A stretch of DNA of 64,000 nt from CAVVAL01 sp963742725 (GCA_963742725.1 CAVUMX010000004.1:1095317-1159316), one strand, 5' to 3'; counted from the first letter of the stretch, positions 7,007-15,764 are shown. A program made the numbers and translations. Notes: a model not told the origin generated them from the letters alone.

Positions 7007-7963
7007 TCAGAGCGCGGCGCGGGCCTGGGTGACCCACCACGCGAGGTCGTCCAGCTCCGCCGCGCGGGTGGCCGGGTCCGGGTGCTCGACGCAGTCCAGC
7101 GCCTTGTTCCAGCCCAGCTCGGCGAGGCCGGCGAGCAGCGCCAGCCGCAGCGTGTCCTCGTCGCGGTAGGTCTGGCGGAGGTCGTCGACCAGGTCGTCGC
7201 GGCTGGCGTCGACCCGGGACGCGTTGCCGGTGAGGAACCAGACGAAGTCCAGGACGCCGGGGCCGTTCGTGGCGAGGGCCCAGTCGAGCAGCGTGACCTG
7301 GTCGCGTTCCAGCGCGAGGTTGTCCAGCCACAGGTCGCCGTGGAGCAGGGTCGTGCCGCCGGCCGCGAGTTCGTCGGCGAGCGGCGCGGGGTCGGCGTGG
7401 ACCGCGAACACGGCGTCCACGACCGGCCCCGGCGCGACCTCGGCGAACAGTTCCCAGCCGCGCTGCACCAGTGGCCCCAGCCCGTGGTCGCCGGCGTGCC
7501 GGCCCATCCGGTGCGGCGCGAACATCCCGAGCCGCTGGTCGAGCGGGCAGGTGCCGGCGACCGTCTCCCCGGCGAAGAAGCGGTGCATGGACGACGTGGC
7601 GACGAGGATCCGCCGGAACGTGTCCCGGGAGACGCGCTGCGGTGCCAGCGCGGCCGTGACGTCCCGGAGCAGCAGCATCGCCCCGCGCGGCTCGGGCCAC
7701 GCCGCGATCACGGCGTGGCCGACGCCCGGCGGCAGCCTGTCCAGGATGCCGTCGCGCCAGAGGACGAACTCGCGGCCGGTGAAGTCACCGGACGCGCGCA
7801 TCGTCAGGTCGGTGACCGGGTCGAGCCGCTTCGCGATGAGCTGCTGCCCGTCCGCGAGGCGGATCCGCTCCAGCAGCGCGCCGGAGTGGCCCGCGTGGCC
7901 GTCGACCGGCACCCGCTCGACGGCACGGTCGAGCAGCGCGCGGCCCCGGTCGGCGGCCTCCAC
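7007..7963 (-). CDS. Aminoglycoside phosphotransferase (APH)/choline-kinase-fold protein
   Basis: 318 residues with a protein-kinase-like APH fold: the Brenner-type motif LLHGDLWLDNLAL holds the catalytic Asp and Asn, and LLDWA the metal-binding Asp, followed by PGVLDFVWFLTGN. N-terminal lobe contains QLIAKRL with the nucleotide-binding Lys. Likely phosphorylates a small molecule; substrate not predictable and resistance should not be assumed. GTG 7963 starts one base after the stop of the upstream SnoaL gene, so it is the third gene of a cupin-SnoaL-APH operon. Confidence 0.8.
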   Translation of the reverse strand: MEAADRGRALLDRAVERVPVDGHAGHSGALLERIRLADGQQLIAKRLDPVTDLTMRASGDFTGREFVLWRDGILDRLPPGVGHAVIAAWPEPRGAMLLLRDVTAALAPQRVSRDTFRRILVATSSMHRFFAGETVAGTCPLDQRLGMFAPHRMGRHAGDHGLGPLVQRGWELFAEVAPGPVVDAVFAVHADPAPLADELAAGGTTLLHGDLWLDNLALERDQVTLLDWALATNGPGVLDFVWFLTGNASRVDASRDDLVDDLRQTYRDEDTLRLALLAGLAELGWNKALDCVEHPDPATRAAELDDLAWWVTQARAAL

Positions 7964-7964
7964 G

Positions 7965-8360
7965 TCAGCCCCGCACCATCGGGGCCTCGACGGCCTGGCG
8001 GGCGATCGTCGCCGCGTCCCACACGCCGGTGCAGTACACGCGGTGTTCGGTGATCTGCGTGCCGTCCGTGTGGATGATGTTGACCTCGCGCCACAGCTCG
8101 TCCCGGTAGCGGAGTTCCAGTTCGACGACCAGCCCGTCGTCGGTGCGCGTGACGGCCGACCCGGTGACCCGCAGGTCGGTGATGCCGTCCAGCTCCTCGC
8201 GGGCGTGTTCCTGCACGGCGGCCGGGCCGAGGAGCTGGAACCGCCACTGCGGGACGGTGGCGTCGTAGACGGCGTCCGGACGGTAGAGGCTGGTCAGCGC
8301 CGGCCAGTCGTAGGACTCCAGGGCCGCCGCGATCTTGGCCAGCAGCGACTCGTCAGGCAT
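7965..8360 (-). CDS. SnoaL-like/NTF2-fold protein
   Basis: 131 residues with an NTF2-like fold: helices in AKIAAALESYDWPALTSLYRPDAVYDATVPQWRFQLLGPAAVQEHAREEL followed by beta strands (LVVELELRYRDELWREVNIIHTDG). Such domains act as isomerases, cyclases or dimerisation units. Its ATG shares eight bases with the end of the cupin gene (ATGCCTGA), indicating coupling. Role probably in the same small-molecule pathway as the neighbouring cupin and phosphotransferase; substrate unknown. Confidence 0.75.
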   Translation of the reverse strand: MPDESLLAKIAAALESYDWPALTSLYRPDAVYDATVPQWRFQLLGPAAVQEHAREELDGITDLRVTGSAVTRTDDGLVVELELRYRDELWREVNIIHTDGTQITEHRVYCTGVWDAATIARQAVEAPMVRG

Positions 8361-8730
8361 GGCTGGCCGCTTCCAGGTTGCCGAGCACGGTCTTCATCGT
8401 CGCGGCCAGCTCCTCGGACGGGCTGAACTCCACGATCTCGGTGCCCTCGCTGAACACCGGGGTGTGGCCGGGCCGTGCGTAGTACGCCTCGCCGGGACCG
8501 ATCACGTCCTCGCCGTCGGCGTACCGGTACGTCAGCGAGCCGCGCAGCACGACGCCCCAGTGCGGGCACTGGCAACGGTCGTCGGGGAGGCCGCGGAACA
8601 GCTCGGCCGGGTCGGCGTCGGCGGTGTAGGTCTCGAACCCGACGGTGTAGCCGTCCAGCTCGGCGTAGCGGCCCTCGAACCCGTCCATGCGCTCGACGTC
8701 GGTGATCTCGTTCTTCGCGATCCGGGACAT
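8353..8730 (-). CDS. Cupin-domain protein
   Basis: 125 residues, a single cupin barrel: CPHWGVVLRGSLTYRYADGEDVIGPGEAYYARPGHTPVF. Metal-ligand positions are partly kept (CPHWG His, later GHTP). First gene of a tight operon with the SnoaL and APH genes. Start ATG 8730 has CAGGAG seven bases upstream. It could be a small-molecule binding or isomerising enzyme; the substrate is not visible. Confidence 0.75.
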   Translation of the reverse strand: MSRIAKNEITDVERMDGFEGRYAELDGYTVGFETYTADADPAELFRGLPDDRCQCPHWGVVLRGSLTYRYADGEDVIGPGEAYYARPGHTPVFSEGTEIVEFSPSEELAATMKTVLGNLEAASHA

Positions 8731-8743
8731 GGTGTGCTCCTGT

Positions 8744-11700
8744 TCAGTGCGGTGGATCGGACACCCCATAGGCGTCAGATCCCGTCGCACGATGTGCGGT
8801 CACCCACCGCGTCGGTTGTTCGGGGTGGTAGCCGCAGAGGGCCCCCGTGTGGACGCTGTTGCGCAAGTGGCGTCCGAGGTCCGGGTTGGCGGCCTCGATC
8901 CGGGCCATCGCGGCGCGCAGCCGGGCGGTGACGGCGGTGCGGGCGCGTTCGGCGGGGTCGCCGGCGCGGCGCGGGCGGCCGCCGAGCCCGTAGGCGGCGG
9001 CCAGGTAGGTGGCCAGCTGGTCCCGCTCGGCCCGGGCCCGTTCCGCGCGGCCGAGGTCGGCGAACTCCTCGGCGTCCGCGATGTCGGACTCCAGCGCGGC
9101 GAGCCGGGTCCGGAACGCCGCCCTGGCCGGTGCGTCGGCGAGTTCGCCCAGGTCAGCACCGTCGGGGCGGCCGTCCAGGTCGAGCGCGGCGATGTCCCGG
9201 CCCGGTGCGTTGAGCAGCGTGGCGAGGTCCGCGAGCCCCTTGGCGTGCGCCAGCCTGACTTCGCGGCCGGCGTACGCGATCACCCAGCTCTCGCCGTCCC
9301 GGGAGAAGTTGTTGGTCGTCCTGATCTCGCCGGTCGCCAGCCGCTCGGCGCCGATGCGGATGTGCGCCGCCCGAGCGCGTTCGGTGTGCTCAGCGGGGTC
9401 GGGCGCGACCATCGCCAGGAACCGCTCGACGGACCCCCGGAACACCGCGCCGATGCCCTCGACCACGAAGAGGTCGCGGTGCGGCAGCAGGGCCGCGTAG
9501 AGCCACGGCGCGAGCGGATGGCCGCCGACGAGGTGGGAGATCTCGGCGGCCTGGGTCAGCAGTGGCAGCCACTCCGAGTCGACCGGTGCCGCCCGCAACG
9601 CCCCCGCCAGCCCGGCGAGCCTCGCCGACGCCTCTTTCCGCAGCCCTGCGTGGGCCTGGAAATAGGCATAGGTCACCTCTATCTGGACGCCGAACACGGC
9701 GAGCTCGCCGCGATGGGCGTCCATGAGCGCGACCGCGTCGCCGGCGCGGCCCTCGTCCATCGACAGGAACATGCGCTGCGCGAGGGCCAGGATCACCGCG
9801 TTCCCGCTGCCGGCCGCGCGTCCCAGCCGCTCGACCTCGGCAATCTGGCGGTGCGCGTCGCCGGACTGGCCGGCGAGCACGGCGCGCATGCCGCGCCACA
9901 GCGGCAGGTACCAACCGTAGAGCGGTTGCCGCAGGACGGCGGCCGTCCGGGCGTACGCCGTCAGCTCGGCGTCTGCCCCGGCGAGGTCGCCCAGCTCCAG
10001 GAGCGCGACGATCCGCATCCGGCGGCCGAGCAGTTCGAGCGGAGCGTCCGTGGCCAGGGCGATGACCTCGCTGGCGGCGGCCTCGCGGCGTTCGGTGTCG
10101 GCGGGGCCGGCGATCGCGTCGCAGTACGCGCAGAGGCTGTAGCCGAGGGCTTCCGTGTTGGCCAGCCGTGCCGCCGCCACGGCCTCCTCGGCGAGCCGCA
10201 GCCGCCGGGAACCGACGTCGCTGTAGGACAGCGCCACAGACAGGCGTGCCATCACCCACGGGCGCAGCGGCGAGTCGCCGAGCCCGGCGCGCGCTTCCTC
10301 CAGCCCCGCGAGCGCTTCCTCCAGCAGCGCGAGCTGGACGTGGTCAAGCAGGGGTACCTCGAATCCGTGCCCGCCGGCCAGCCCGAGGGCGGCTTCGGCG
10401 AGACCGTCGGGGTGTCCGTCCGCCCTGGCGAGGTCGGCCGCGGAGAGGTACGCGGTCCGCGCGGCGGCCGTGTCGCCCGCCGCCGCCCGCGCGGCGCCGA
10501 GTGCGATCAGGATCGGGAACCGGTCGCCCTCGGCCGGAGACAGCGCGAGGACGGTAAGTGCCTCGTCGTACCGCTGCGCCGCCGTCTCGTACGCCCGGAG
10601 CGCCGTCGCGTTCTCGGCCGCCCGGACGGCGTACTCGTACGCCTTGGCCGCGCCCCCGCCGGCCGCCGCCGCGACGAAGTGCTCCGCCAGGGCGTCCACG
10701 TCGGCGCCGCGCCGCTCAAGCGCGTCGCCGGCCCGCTGGTGGAGACGGATCCGGTGGGCGACGCCGATCGATTCGTACGCCGCCGACCGGATCAGGGCGT
10801 GGGCGAACGCGTACCGGCCGGGCCCGACCTCGCGGAGCAGCCGGGCGTCCGCGGCGACACCGAGCGGGCCGAGGAGCTGGTCCGGCGGCTGCCCGGCCAG
10901 CTCGGCGAGCACGTCCAGCCGGGGTTCGTCGCCGAGCACGCCGGCGATCTCGACCGCGCGGCGGCTGTCGGCCGGCAACTGGGCCAGCCGCTGGGTCAGG
11001 ACGCCCTTGAGCGAAGCCGGCAGCGGCACCCGCCCGTGCGGGCCCGGATCGGTGGCCAGCAGCCGGGCCAGCTCGCGGGCGTACAGCGGGTTGCCGCCGG
11101 TCTGGCGGTGCAGGTCGGTGTGGTCCGTGCCGGTGCGGCCGCCGGTGGCGCCGGTGCCCGTGCCGGTGCGGCCGTCGGTGCCGGCGGTGGCGCCGGAGCC
11201 GAGCAGATCGGCCAGCTCGCTGGGGGAGAGGCCGCCGAGGCTGATCAGGCGGGCCGGCGGCGCGAGCCCGGACAGGTCGGGGTGGGGTTCGTCGTCACGG
11301 TAGGTACCGACGACGAGCACCCGGGTCGCCTGGAGATGCGGAGCCAGGTAGCGCAGGAGCCGCACGGACGGTGGGTCGGCGTCGTGCAGGTCCTCGATGA
11401 CGACCAGGGTCGGCGGGAGTTCGGTCACCGTGCTGAGGACGGCGTCGAAGACCGGGCCGTGGCCGGTGGGCTGCGCTGTCCCGGCCGCGGGGTGTTCTGT
11501 GCCGGCCGGCGGGATAGGGCCTGTGCGGGCCGGCGGGATAGGGCCTGTGCGGGCCGGCGGGCGGGCCGCGAGGAGTTGGAGCCAGGGCCAGAAGGGGGCG
11601 GGGTCCCAGCAGCCGGTGCGCACCACGGTCAGCCCATGCGCCTGCGTGGCGGCCTCGGCGCACAGCCGCGACTTGCCGATTCCCGCCTCGCCGGTGACCA

Positions 11701-11806
11701 GCACCAGCCCGCCACGCCCCACCCGGGCGGCCTGGCACGCGTCGGCGAGCTCCGCCAGATCGGCGGTCCGGCCGACGAAACCGGACAGGTGGGTCGTTCC
11801 CTCCAC
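8744..11806 (-). CDS. Large AAA/NACHT-type ATPase-TPR protein (predicted regulator/sensor)
   Basis: About 1020 residues. N-terminal GFVGRTADLAELADA leads to Walker A VTGEAGIGKSRL and Walker B LVVIEDLHDAD, the layout of AfsR/MalT-type signal-transduction ATPases. A long helical TPR-like region follows (about 450-850). The C-terminus is not a LuxR helix-turn-helix; instead FSRDGESWVIAYAGREVRLAHAKG...GLADLATLL and a helical end ...LGRHLRNSVHTGALCGYHP form a distinctive domain seen at the C-termini of many actinobacterial and myxobacterial ATPases. So no DNA-binding domain is evident. GTG 11806 is preferred (GAGG eight bases upstream); ATG 11824 is possible. Divergent from the xdhC-like gene (70 bp). 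Confidence 0.75.
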   Translation of the reverse strand: MEGTTHLSGFVGRTADLAELADACQAARVGRGGLVLVTGEAGIGKSRLCAEAATQAHGLTVVRTGCWDPAPFWPWLQLLAARPPARTGPIPPARTGPIPPAGTEHPAAGTAQPTGHGPVFDAVLSTVTELPPTLVVIEDLHDADPPSVRLLRYLAPHLQATRVLVVGTYRDDEPHPDLSGLAPPARLISLGGLSPSELADLLGSGATAGTDGRTGTGTGATGGRTGTDHTDLHRQTGGNPLYARELARLLATDPGPHGRVPLPASLKGVLTQRLAQLPADSRRAVEIAGVLGDEPRLDVLAELAGQPPDQLLGPLGVAADARLLREVGPGRYAFAHALIRSAAYESIGVAHRIRLHQRAGDALERRGADVDALAEHFVAAAAGGGAAKAYEYAVRAAENATALRAYETAAQRYDEALTVLALSPAEGDRFPILIALGAARAAAGDTAAARTAYLSAADLARADGHPDGLAEAALGLAGGHGFEVPLLDHVQLALLEEALAGLEEARAGLGDSPLRPWVMARLSVALSYSDVGSRRLRLAEEAVAAARLANTEALGYSLCAYCDAIAGPADTERREAAASEVIALATDAPLELLGRRMRIVALLELGDLAGADAELTAYARTAAVLRQPLYGWYLPLWRGMRAVLAGQSGDAHRQIAEVERLGRAAGSGNAVILALAQRMFLSMDEGRAGDAVALMDAHRGELAVFGVQIEVTYAYFQAHAGLRKEASARLAGLAGALRAAPVDSEWLPLLTQAAEISHLVGGHPLAPWLYAALLPHRDLFVVEGIGAVFRGSVERFLAMVAPDPAEHTERARAAHIRIGAERLATGEIRTTNNFSRDGESWVIAYAGREVRLAHAKGLADLATLLNAPGRDIAALDLDGRPDGADLGELADAPARAAFRTRLAALESDIADAEEFADLGRAERARAERDQLATYLAAAYGLGGRPRRAGDPAERARTAVTARLRAAMARIEAANPDLGRHLRNSVHTGALCGYHPEQPTRWVTAHRATGSDAYGVSDPPH
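11511..11558 (-). repeat. 24-bp tandem repeat inside the AAA-TPR gene
   Basis: Two perfect copies of a 24-bp unit (11511-11534, 11535-11558) with partial copies on both sides. They encode the 8-residue repeat PARTGPIP in a linker within the ATPase region. Copy number is likely to vary between strains. Confidence 0.85.
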
Positions 11807-11876
11807 GGGTCGATCCTCGCGCATCGGACGGCGGCGGAGAGTCCCCCAACCGGCCGGAACGGGGGAGACTGGCGGC

Positions 11877-12887
11877 ATGCGAGAACTGGGGAGGACGGTC
11901 ACCGCCTGGCTGGACGCGGGGCATCGCGTCGCCGTGGTCCGGGTGATCGAGTTGACGGGCTTCGGGGCGGTCCCGGCCGGCGAGGTGCTGGCCGTCCGGG
12001 ACGACGGCGAGCGGACCGGATCGGTCCTGCGTGGCGTGCTGGACACCCAGGTGGGGGCGGCACTGCCGGAGGTGTTCGCGGGCGGCGTGATCGAGGTGGA
12101 CGGGCCGGTCGGGGAGCACGAGGCGGTGGCCGCCGGCCTGGCCTGCTCCGGGAACGCGCGGCTCCTGCTGCATCCCGCCGGCCCGGACCGTGAGGCCTGG
12201 GACGCACTCGCCGACGGGCAGGCGGTCGCACTCGCGTCGGCGGTGGACGGGTCCGGCCACAGCGTGATCGTGGGCGGCGGCGCGGGCCTCGGTGGCGCGA
12301 CCGTTCCTGGTGGTGGCGCGGCTGGCCCCGGCGCCGCGGCGGCTGAGGGGGAGGTCGTCGCGGCCGCCACCGCGCTTCTGGCCAAGGGAACGAGCGGGCG
12401 GGCGCTCGTCGGCGACGTGCTCGTCGACGCCTGGGTACCGGTCCCGACGCTGGTCACCGTTGGCGGCGGGGCGCTCGCCGCCGCGCTGGCGGATCAGGCG
12501 CGGCTCCTCGGCTGGCACGCGCGGGACGTCACCGGAGTGGCCGAGGCGACGGCGGCCGTCGAAGCATTCGGCGCGTCGGACGTCCTCGTGCTGCTCGACC
12601 ACGATCCGGCCATGGACGCCGTCCTGATGGCGGGCATCGCCGGTGGCCGCGGCTTCCTCGGTGCGCTCGGCTCCCGGCCCACCCAGGCGTCGCGCCGGCA
12701 GCGGCTCCACGCCGCCGGCTGCACCGACGACGACCTGTACCGCATCCACGGCCCCGTCGGCCTCGACCTCGGCGCCCGCAGCCCCGCCGAGGTGGCGGTC
12801 AGCATCGTCGCGGAGGTCATCGCCGAACGCGCCGGTCGTCACGCTGCCCCGCTCCGCACCACCGCGGGCCGCATCAGCCCGCACTGA
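11877..12887 (+). CDS. XdhC/CoxI-family protein
   Basis: 336 residues with the two-part XdhC architecture: an N-terminal XdhC_CoxI domain (about 1-130) and a C-terminal Rossmann-like domain with VLVLLDHDPAMDAVLM, GFLGALGSRPTQASRRQRL and IHGPVGLDLGARSPAEVAVSIVAEV. XdhC proteins bind and sulfurate molybdenum cofactor for xanthine dehydrogenase-type enzymes. Here the usual N-terminal GSVSGGCVE signature reads GSVLRGVLDTQV, so its cysteine is missing, and no molybdoenzyme gene is nearby. Start ATG 11877 has GGGGGA upstream. It may be a diverged member with another job. Confidence 0.8.
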   Translation: MRELGRTVTAWLDAGHRVAVVRVIELTGFGAVPAGEVLAVRDDGERTGSVLRGVLDTQVGAALPEVFAGGVIEVDGPVGEHEAVAAGLACSGNARLLLHPAGPDREAWDALADGQAVALASAVDGSGHSVIVGGGAGLGGATVPGGGAAGPGAAAAEGEVVAAATALLAKGTSGRALVGDVLVDAWVPVPTLVTVGGGALAAALADQARLLGWHARDVTGVAEATAAVEAFGASDVLVLLDHDPAMDAVLMAGIAGGRGFLGALGSRPTQASRRQRLHAAGCTDDDLYRIHGPVGLDLGARSPAEVAVSIVAEVIAERAGRHAAPLRTTAGRISPH

Positions 12888-12898
12888 GCCTCCCGACC

Positions 12899-12947
12899 TT
12901 CGGACTTTTGAGGGTTCCCGGGCCCGCCCGACCCTCAAAAGTCCGAA
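12899..12947. repeat. Palindromic element, copy 1 (17-bp arms)
   Basis: TTCGGACTTTTGAGGGT (12899-12915) and its exact reverse complement (12931-12947) flank a 15-nt GC-rich loop. It lies between convergent genes, where it could terminate both. The same arms recur at 22243-22293. Confidence 0.85.
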
Positions 12948-13001
12948 ACTCGGCGTGGGCGGGGTGCGGCGGCGCGGCAGCCGCGCGCGAGCGGCGCGGC
13001 T

Positions 13002-13859
13002 TTACGCCGAGAGGCGGGCCAGCTCGTCCGGGGTGAGCGTCACGTGCGCCGCCTCAGCGGAGTCGAGGATCGACTCGGGACGGCTCGCGCCCGGGATCGG
13101 GATCACGACGGGCGACTGGGCGAGCAGCCACGCGAGCGTCACCTGGTACGGGCTGATGCCCCGCTCGGCGGCGATCTCGGCGAACGCCGGGTGCTTCGAG
13201 CCGAGCCCGCCGGCGCCGGCGATGCCCCCGAACGGCGACCACGGCAGGTACGCGATGCCGTGCGCGGCGCAGTGCGGGACGATCTCTGGCAGGTCGTCCC
13301 GGTAGCGCGGGGACAGCTCGTTCTGGACGCTCGCCAGCCCGTCCGCCCCGAGCACTGAACGGGCGATCTCGATCAGCTCGACGTTGGCGTTGGAGACCCC
13401 GACGAGCTGGACCTTGCCGGCATCGCGCAGCTCGGCGAGGGCGCCGATCGTCTCGGCGTACGGCACGTCCGGGTCGGGGCGGTGGAGCTGGTAGAGCCCG
13501 ATCGCCTCGACGCCGAGCGCCTTCAGGGACGCGTCGCAGGCCGCCCTGAGGTACTCGGGCCGCCCGTCGAGGGCCCAGCCGCCGCCGGGCGTCCGGGTGT
13601 GGCCGCCCTTGGTCGCGACCAGGACGTGCGACGTGTCGCCGCCGTAGCTGGCGAGCGCCGAGGCCACCTGGCGTTCGTTGAAACCGACCTCGGTCTCGTC
13701 GGGGGCGTACGCGTCGGCGGTGTCGATGAGCGTGACGCCCGCGTCGAGCGCGGCGTGGATGGTGCGTTCGGCCCGGTCGGCGGCCGGGCGGGTGGAGAAC
13801 GCCATCGAGCCGAGCCCGATCGCGGAGACGGTCCGCCCGGAAATGCTCCTCGTCAGCAC
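13002..13859 (-). CDS. Aldo/keto reductase
   Basis: 285 residues, TIM-barrel NADPH-dependent oxidoreductase. Catalytic tetrad residues are seen: LIDTADAYA (Asp, Tyr), VATKGGH (Lys) and YQLHRPDPD (His). The C-terminal cofactor loop IPIPGASRPESILDS binds the 2'-phosphate of NADPH. Substrate is probably a carbonyl compound, unknown. The only start giving a full N-terminus is GTG 13859, six bases after a TATTGT -10-like box (13866-13871), suggesting a leaderless transcript from a promoter interleaved with that of dusB. Confidence 0.88.
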   Translation of the reverse strand: MLTRSISGRTVSAIGLGSMAFSTRPAADRAERTIHAALDAGVTLIDTADAYAPDETEVGFNERQVASALASYGGDTSHVLVATKGGHTRTPGGGWALDGRPEYLRAACDASLKALGVEAIGLYQLHRPDPDVPYAETIGALAELRDAGKVQLVGVSNANVELIEIARSVLGADGLASVQNELSPRYRDDLPEIVPHCAAHGIAYLPWSPFGGIAGAGGLGSKHPAFAEIAAERGISPYQVTLAWLLAQSPVVIPIPGASRPESILDSAEAAHVTLTPDELARLSA

Positions 13860-13864
13860 AATGG

Positions 13865-13871
13865 GACAATA
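13865..13871. promoter_or_regulatory. Overlapping divergent -10 elements (aldo/keto reductase and dusB)
   Basis: GACAAT (13865-13870, plus strand) lies six bases before GTG 13877 and TATTGT (13866-13871, minus strand) six bases before GTG 13859. Only 17 bp separate the two start codons, so both mRNAs would be leaderless and the polymerases would compete. Confidence 0.5.
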
Positions 13872-13876
13872 GCCCG

Positions 13877-15010
13877 GTGACTCAGGTGCTGAGCGCTCCG
13901 GCGCTGCGGATAGGCCCGCTGGAGGTGTCGCCTCCGGTGGTCCTCGCGCCGATGGCGGGCATCACCAACGTGGCGTTCCGCAGGCTCTGCCGCGAGCACG
14001 GTGCCGGCCTGTACGTGAGCGAGATGATCACGACCCGCGCGCTGGTCGAGCGGAACGCCAAGACGATGACGCTGATCCAGTTCGCGCCGGACGAGCGTCC
14101 CCGCAGCATCCAGCTCTACGGCGTCGACCCGGACGTGGTCGGCCGCGCGGTGGCGATGATCGTCGACGAGGACCTGGCCGACCACATCGACCTGAACTTC
14201 GGTTGCCCGGTACCGAAGGTGACGCGGCGCGGGGGAGGGTCGGCCCTGCCGTACCGGCGCCCGCTGCTGGAGGCGATCCTGAAGGCGGCGACGAAGGCGG
14301 CCGGTCCGATCCCGGTGACGATGAAGACCCGGCTCGGTATCGACGGCGACCACCTCACCTACCTGGACGCGGCCCGGATCGCCGAGGACGCCGGTGTGGC
14401 CGCGTTCGCGCTGCACGGCCGTACCGCAGCCGACATGTACGCGGGCGAGGCGCGCTGGGAGCCGATCGCCGAGGTGGCACAGGCGCTGAGCATCCCCGTC
14501 CTGGGCAACGGCGACATCTGGGAAGCGGACGACGCGCTCCGGATGATGCGCGAGACCGGCTGTGCCGGCGTGGTCGTCGGGCGTGGCTGCCTCGGCCGTC
14601 CGTGGCTGTTCGCCGACCTGGCGGCCGCCTTCGAGGGCCGCGCGGACCGCAAGCTGCCCCGCCTCGGCGAGGTCGCGTCCACGATGCGCCGGCACGCCGA
14701 GCTGCTCGCCGAGTGGCGCGGCGAGGAATGGGGCCTCCCGGACTTCCGCAAGCACGTGGCCTGGTACCTCAAGGGCTTCCAGGTCGGGTCCGACCTGCGT
14801 TCGCGGCTCGGGATGGTCGCGACGCTCGCCGAGCTGGACGATCTGCTCGGCGCGCTCGATCCCGCGCAGGAGTTCCCGCGCGGGGAGCTCGGCCGTCCGC
14901 GCGGCCGAAGCACGGGGCAGCGCCGGGTCGCGCTCCCGGAGGGCTGGCTGGACGATCCGCAGGCGTGTGCCGTCCCGTCCGGCGCCGAACTGGCCGACTC
15001 GGGCGGCTAA
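13877..15010 (+). CDS. dusB: tRNA-dihydrouridine synthase (DusB type)
   Basis: 377 residues. FMN-binding TIM barrel with VLAPMAGITNVAFRRLCREHGAGL, the catalytic-cysteine region LNFGCPVPKVTRRGGGSALP, MKTRLG, HGRTAADMYAGEARW and GNGDIWEADDA; the C-terminal helical tRNA-binding domain is complete. It reduces specific uridines in tRNA to dihydrouridine using NADPH. GTG 13877 is preceded by a -10-like GACAAT with no ribosome site, suggesting leaderless translation. Confidence 0.93.
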   Translation: MTQVLSAPALRIGPLEVSPPVVLAPMAGITNVAFRRLCREHGAGLYVSEMITTRALVERNAKTMTLIQFAPDERPRSIQLYGVDPDVVGRAVAMIVDEDLADHIDLNFGCPVPKVTRRGGGSALPYRRPLLEAILKAATKAAGPIPVTMKTRLGIDGDHLTYLDAARIAEDAGVAAFALHGRTAADMYAGEARWEPIAEVAQALSIPVLGNGDIWEADDALRMMRETGCAGVVVGRGCLGRPWLFADLAAAFEGRADRKLPRLGEVASTMRRHAELLAEWRGEEWGLPDFRKHVAWYLKGFQVGSDLRSRLGMVATLAELDDLLGALDPAQEFPRGELGRPRGRSTGQRRVALPEGWLDDPQACAVPSGAELADSGG

Positions 15011-15088
15011 CCCCGGGCCGGCGGCCGGGTGCGGGGCCGCCCAGGCGGGCGCGGCGTGGGTGCGGGGTGTCCGGGCGAGCCGCGCGGG

Positions 15089-15685
15089 TCAGGGCCAGGC
15101 GCGCATGGCGGCGTCGGCGACGGCGGTGAGGTCGGCATGGCTGGCACCGTCCCGCGCCTGCTGTGACATTCCCTGGATGGTCGCGGCCGTGAAGACGGCG
15201 AGGGCCCTGGCATCGGTGGCCGGGGGGAGCGTTCCGGCTTCGACGTCCGTCCGGATGCGGGTTTCGAGTGCGCCGACGTTGGCGTTGCGCTGCTGACGCA
15301 ACCGCTCCTGGACGTCGGCGGACTGCGGCGTGGCGTTGGTGGCGGCGCTGATGACGAGGCAGCCGGGCGGGTGGTCAGGGTCGGTGTAGGTGGCGGCGGC
15401 GTCGCGCAGGATGCGGGCGACGGCGGCGCGCGCGGTCGGCTCCTCGGCGAGCGCCTGGCCGAGGAACTGCCCGTACAGCTCGGTGTAGACCTCGACGACC
15501 TCGTTGAACAGCGCCTTCTTGTCGCCGAACGCCGCGTAGAGGCTGGGCGCGGTGATGCCCATCGCGCGGGTGAGGTCGGCGATCGAGGTGGCGTCGTAGC
15601 CGTGTTCCCAGAACGCCTGGAGCGCGGCGTCGAGGGCCGTGGCGCGGTCGAACGCGCGCGGCCGGCCGCGTCGGGGCGAAGTCAT
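15089..15685 (-). CDS. TetR-family transcriptional repressor
   Basis: 198 residues. N-terminal helix-turn-helix (ALDAALQAFWEHGYDATSIADLTRAMGITAPSLYAAFGDKKALF) and a C-terminal ligand-binding domain with PPGCLVISAATNA, typical of the TetR_C subgroup near YcdC/AcrR-like regulators. Divergent from an SDR gene, with two similar operator-like sites in the 79-bp gap; one overlaps its own -10-like TAGAAT (15693-15698, seven bases before ATG). It therefore probably represses both itself and the SDR until a substrate-like ligand binds. Confidence 0.88.
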   Translation of the reverse strand: MTSPRRGRPRAFDRATALDAALQAFWEHGYDATSIADLTRAMGITAPSLYAAFGDKKALFNEVVEVYTELYGQFLGQALAEEPTARAAVARILRDAAATYTDPDHPPGCLVISAATNATPQSADVQERLRQQRNANVGALETRIRTDVEAGTLPPATDARALAVFTAATIQGMSQQARDGASHADLTAVADAAMRAWP

Positions 15686-15695
15686 GCCGGCAATT

Positions 15696-15748
15696 CTATA
15701 GCGAGCGCTAGAAAAAGCGGCTACGGTTCTTTTCTATAACGACCACTA
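15696..15748. promoter_or_regulatory. Two TetR operator candidates between the regulator and SDR genes
   Basis: CTATAGCGAGCGCTA (15696-15710, containing inverted repeat TAGCG-AG-CGCTA) and CTATAACGACCACTA (15734-15748) match at 11 of 15 positions and are 38 bp apart. Each sits near one of the two divergent starts. Confidence 0.6.
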
Positions 15749-15764
15749 CGGAAAGAGCGGGGCA

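Noticed and set aside
5484..7700. A 738-codon open frame on the minus strand over glyS and its neighbour
   Set aside because: It is antisense to glyS and the phosphotransferase, is Arg/Ala/Gly-rich without domains, and arises from high-GC codon bias.
8687..12193. A 1168-codon open frame on the plus strand
   Set aside because: Antisense to the AAA-TPR gene; composition typical of a shadow frame, no motif.
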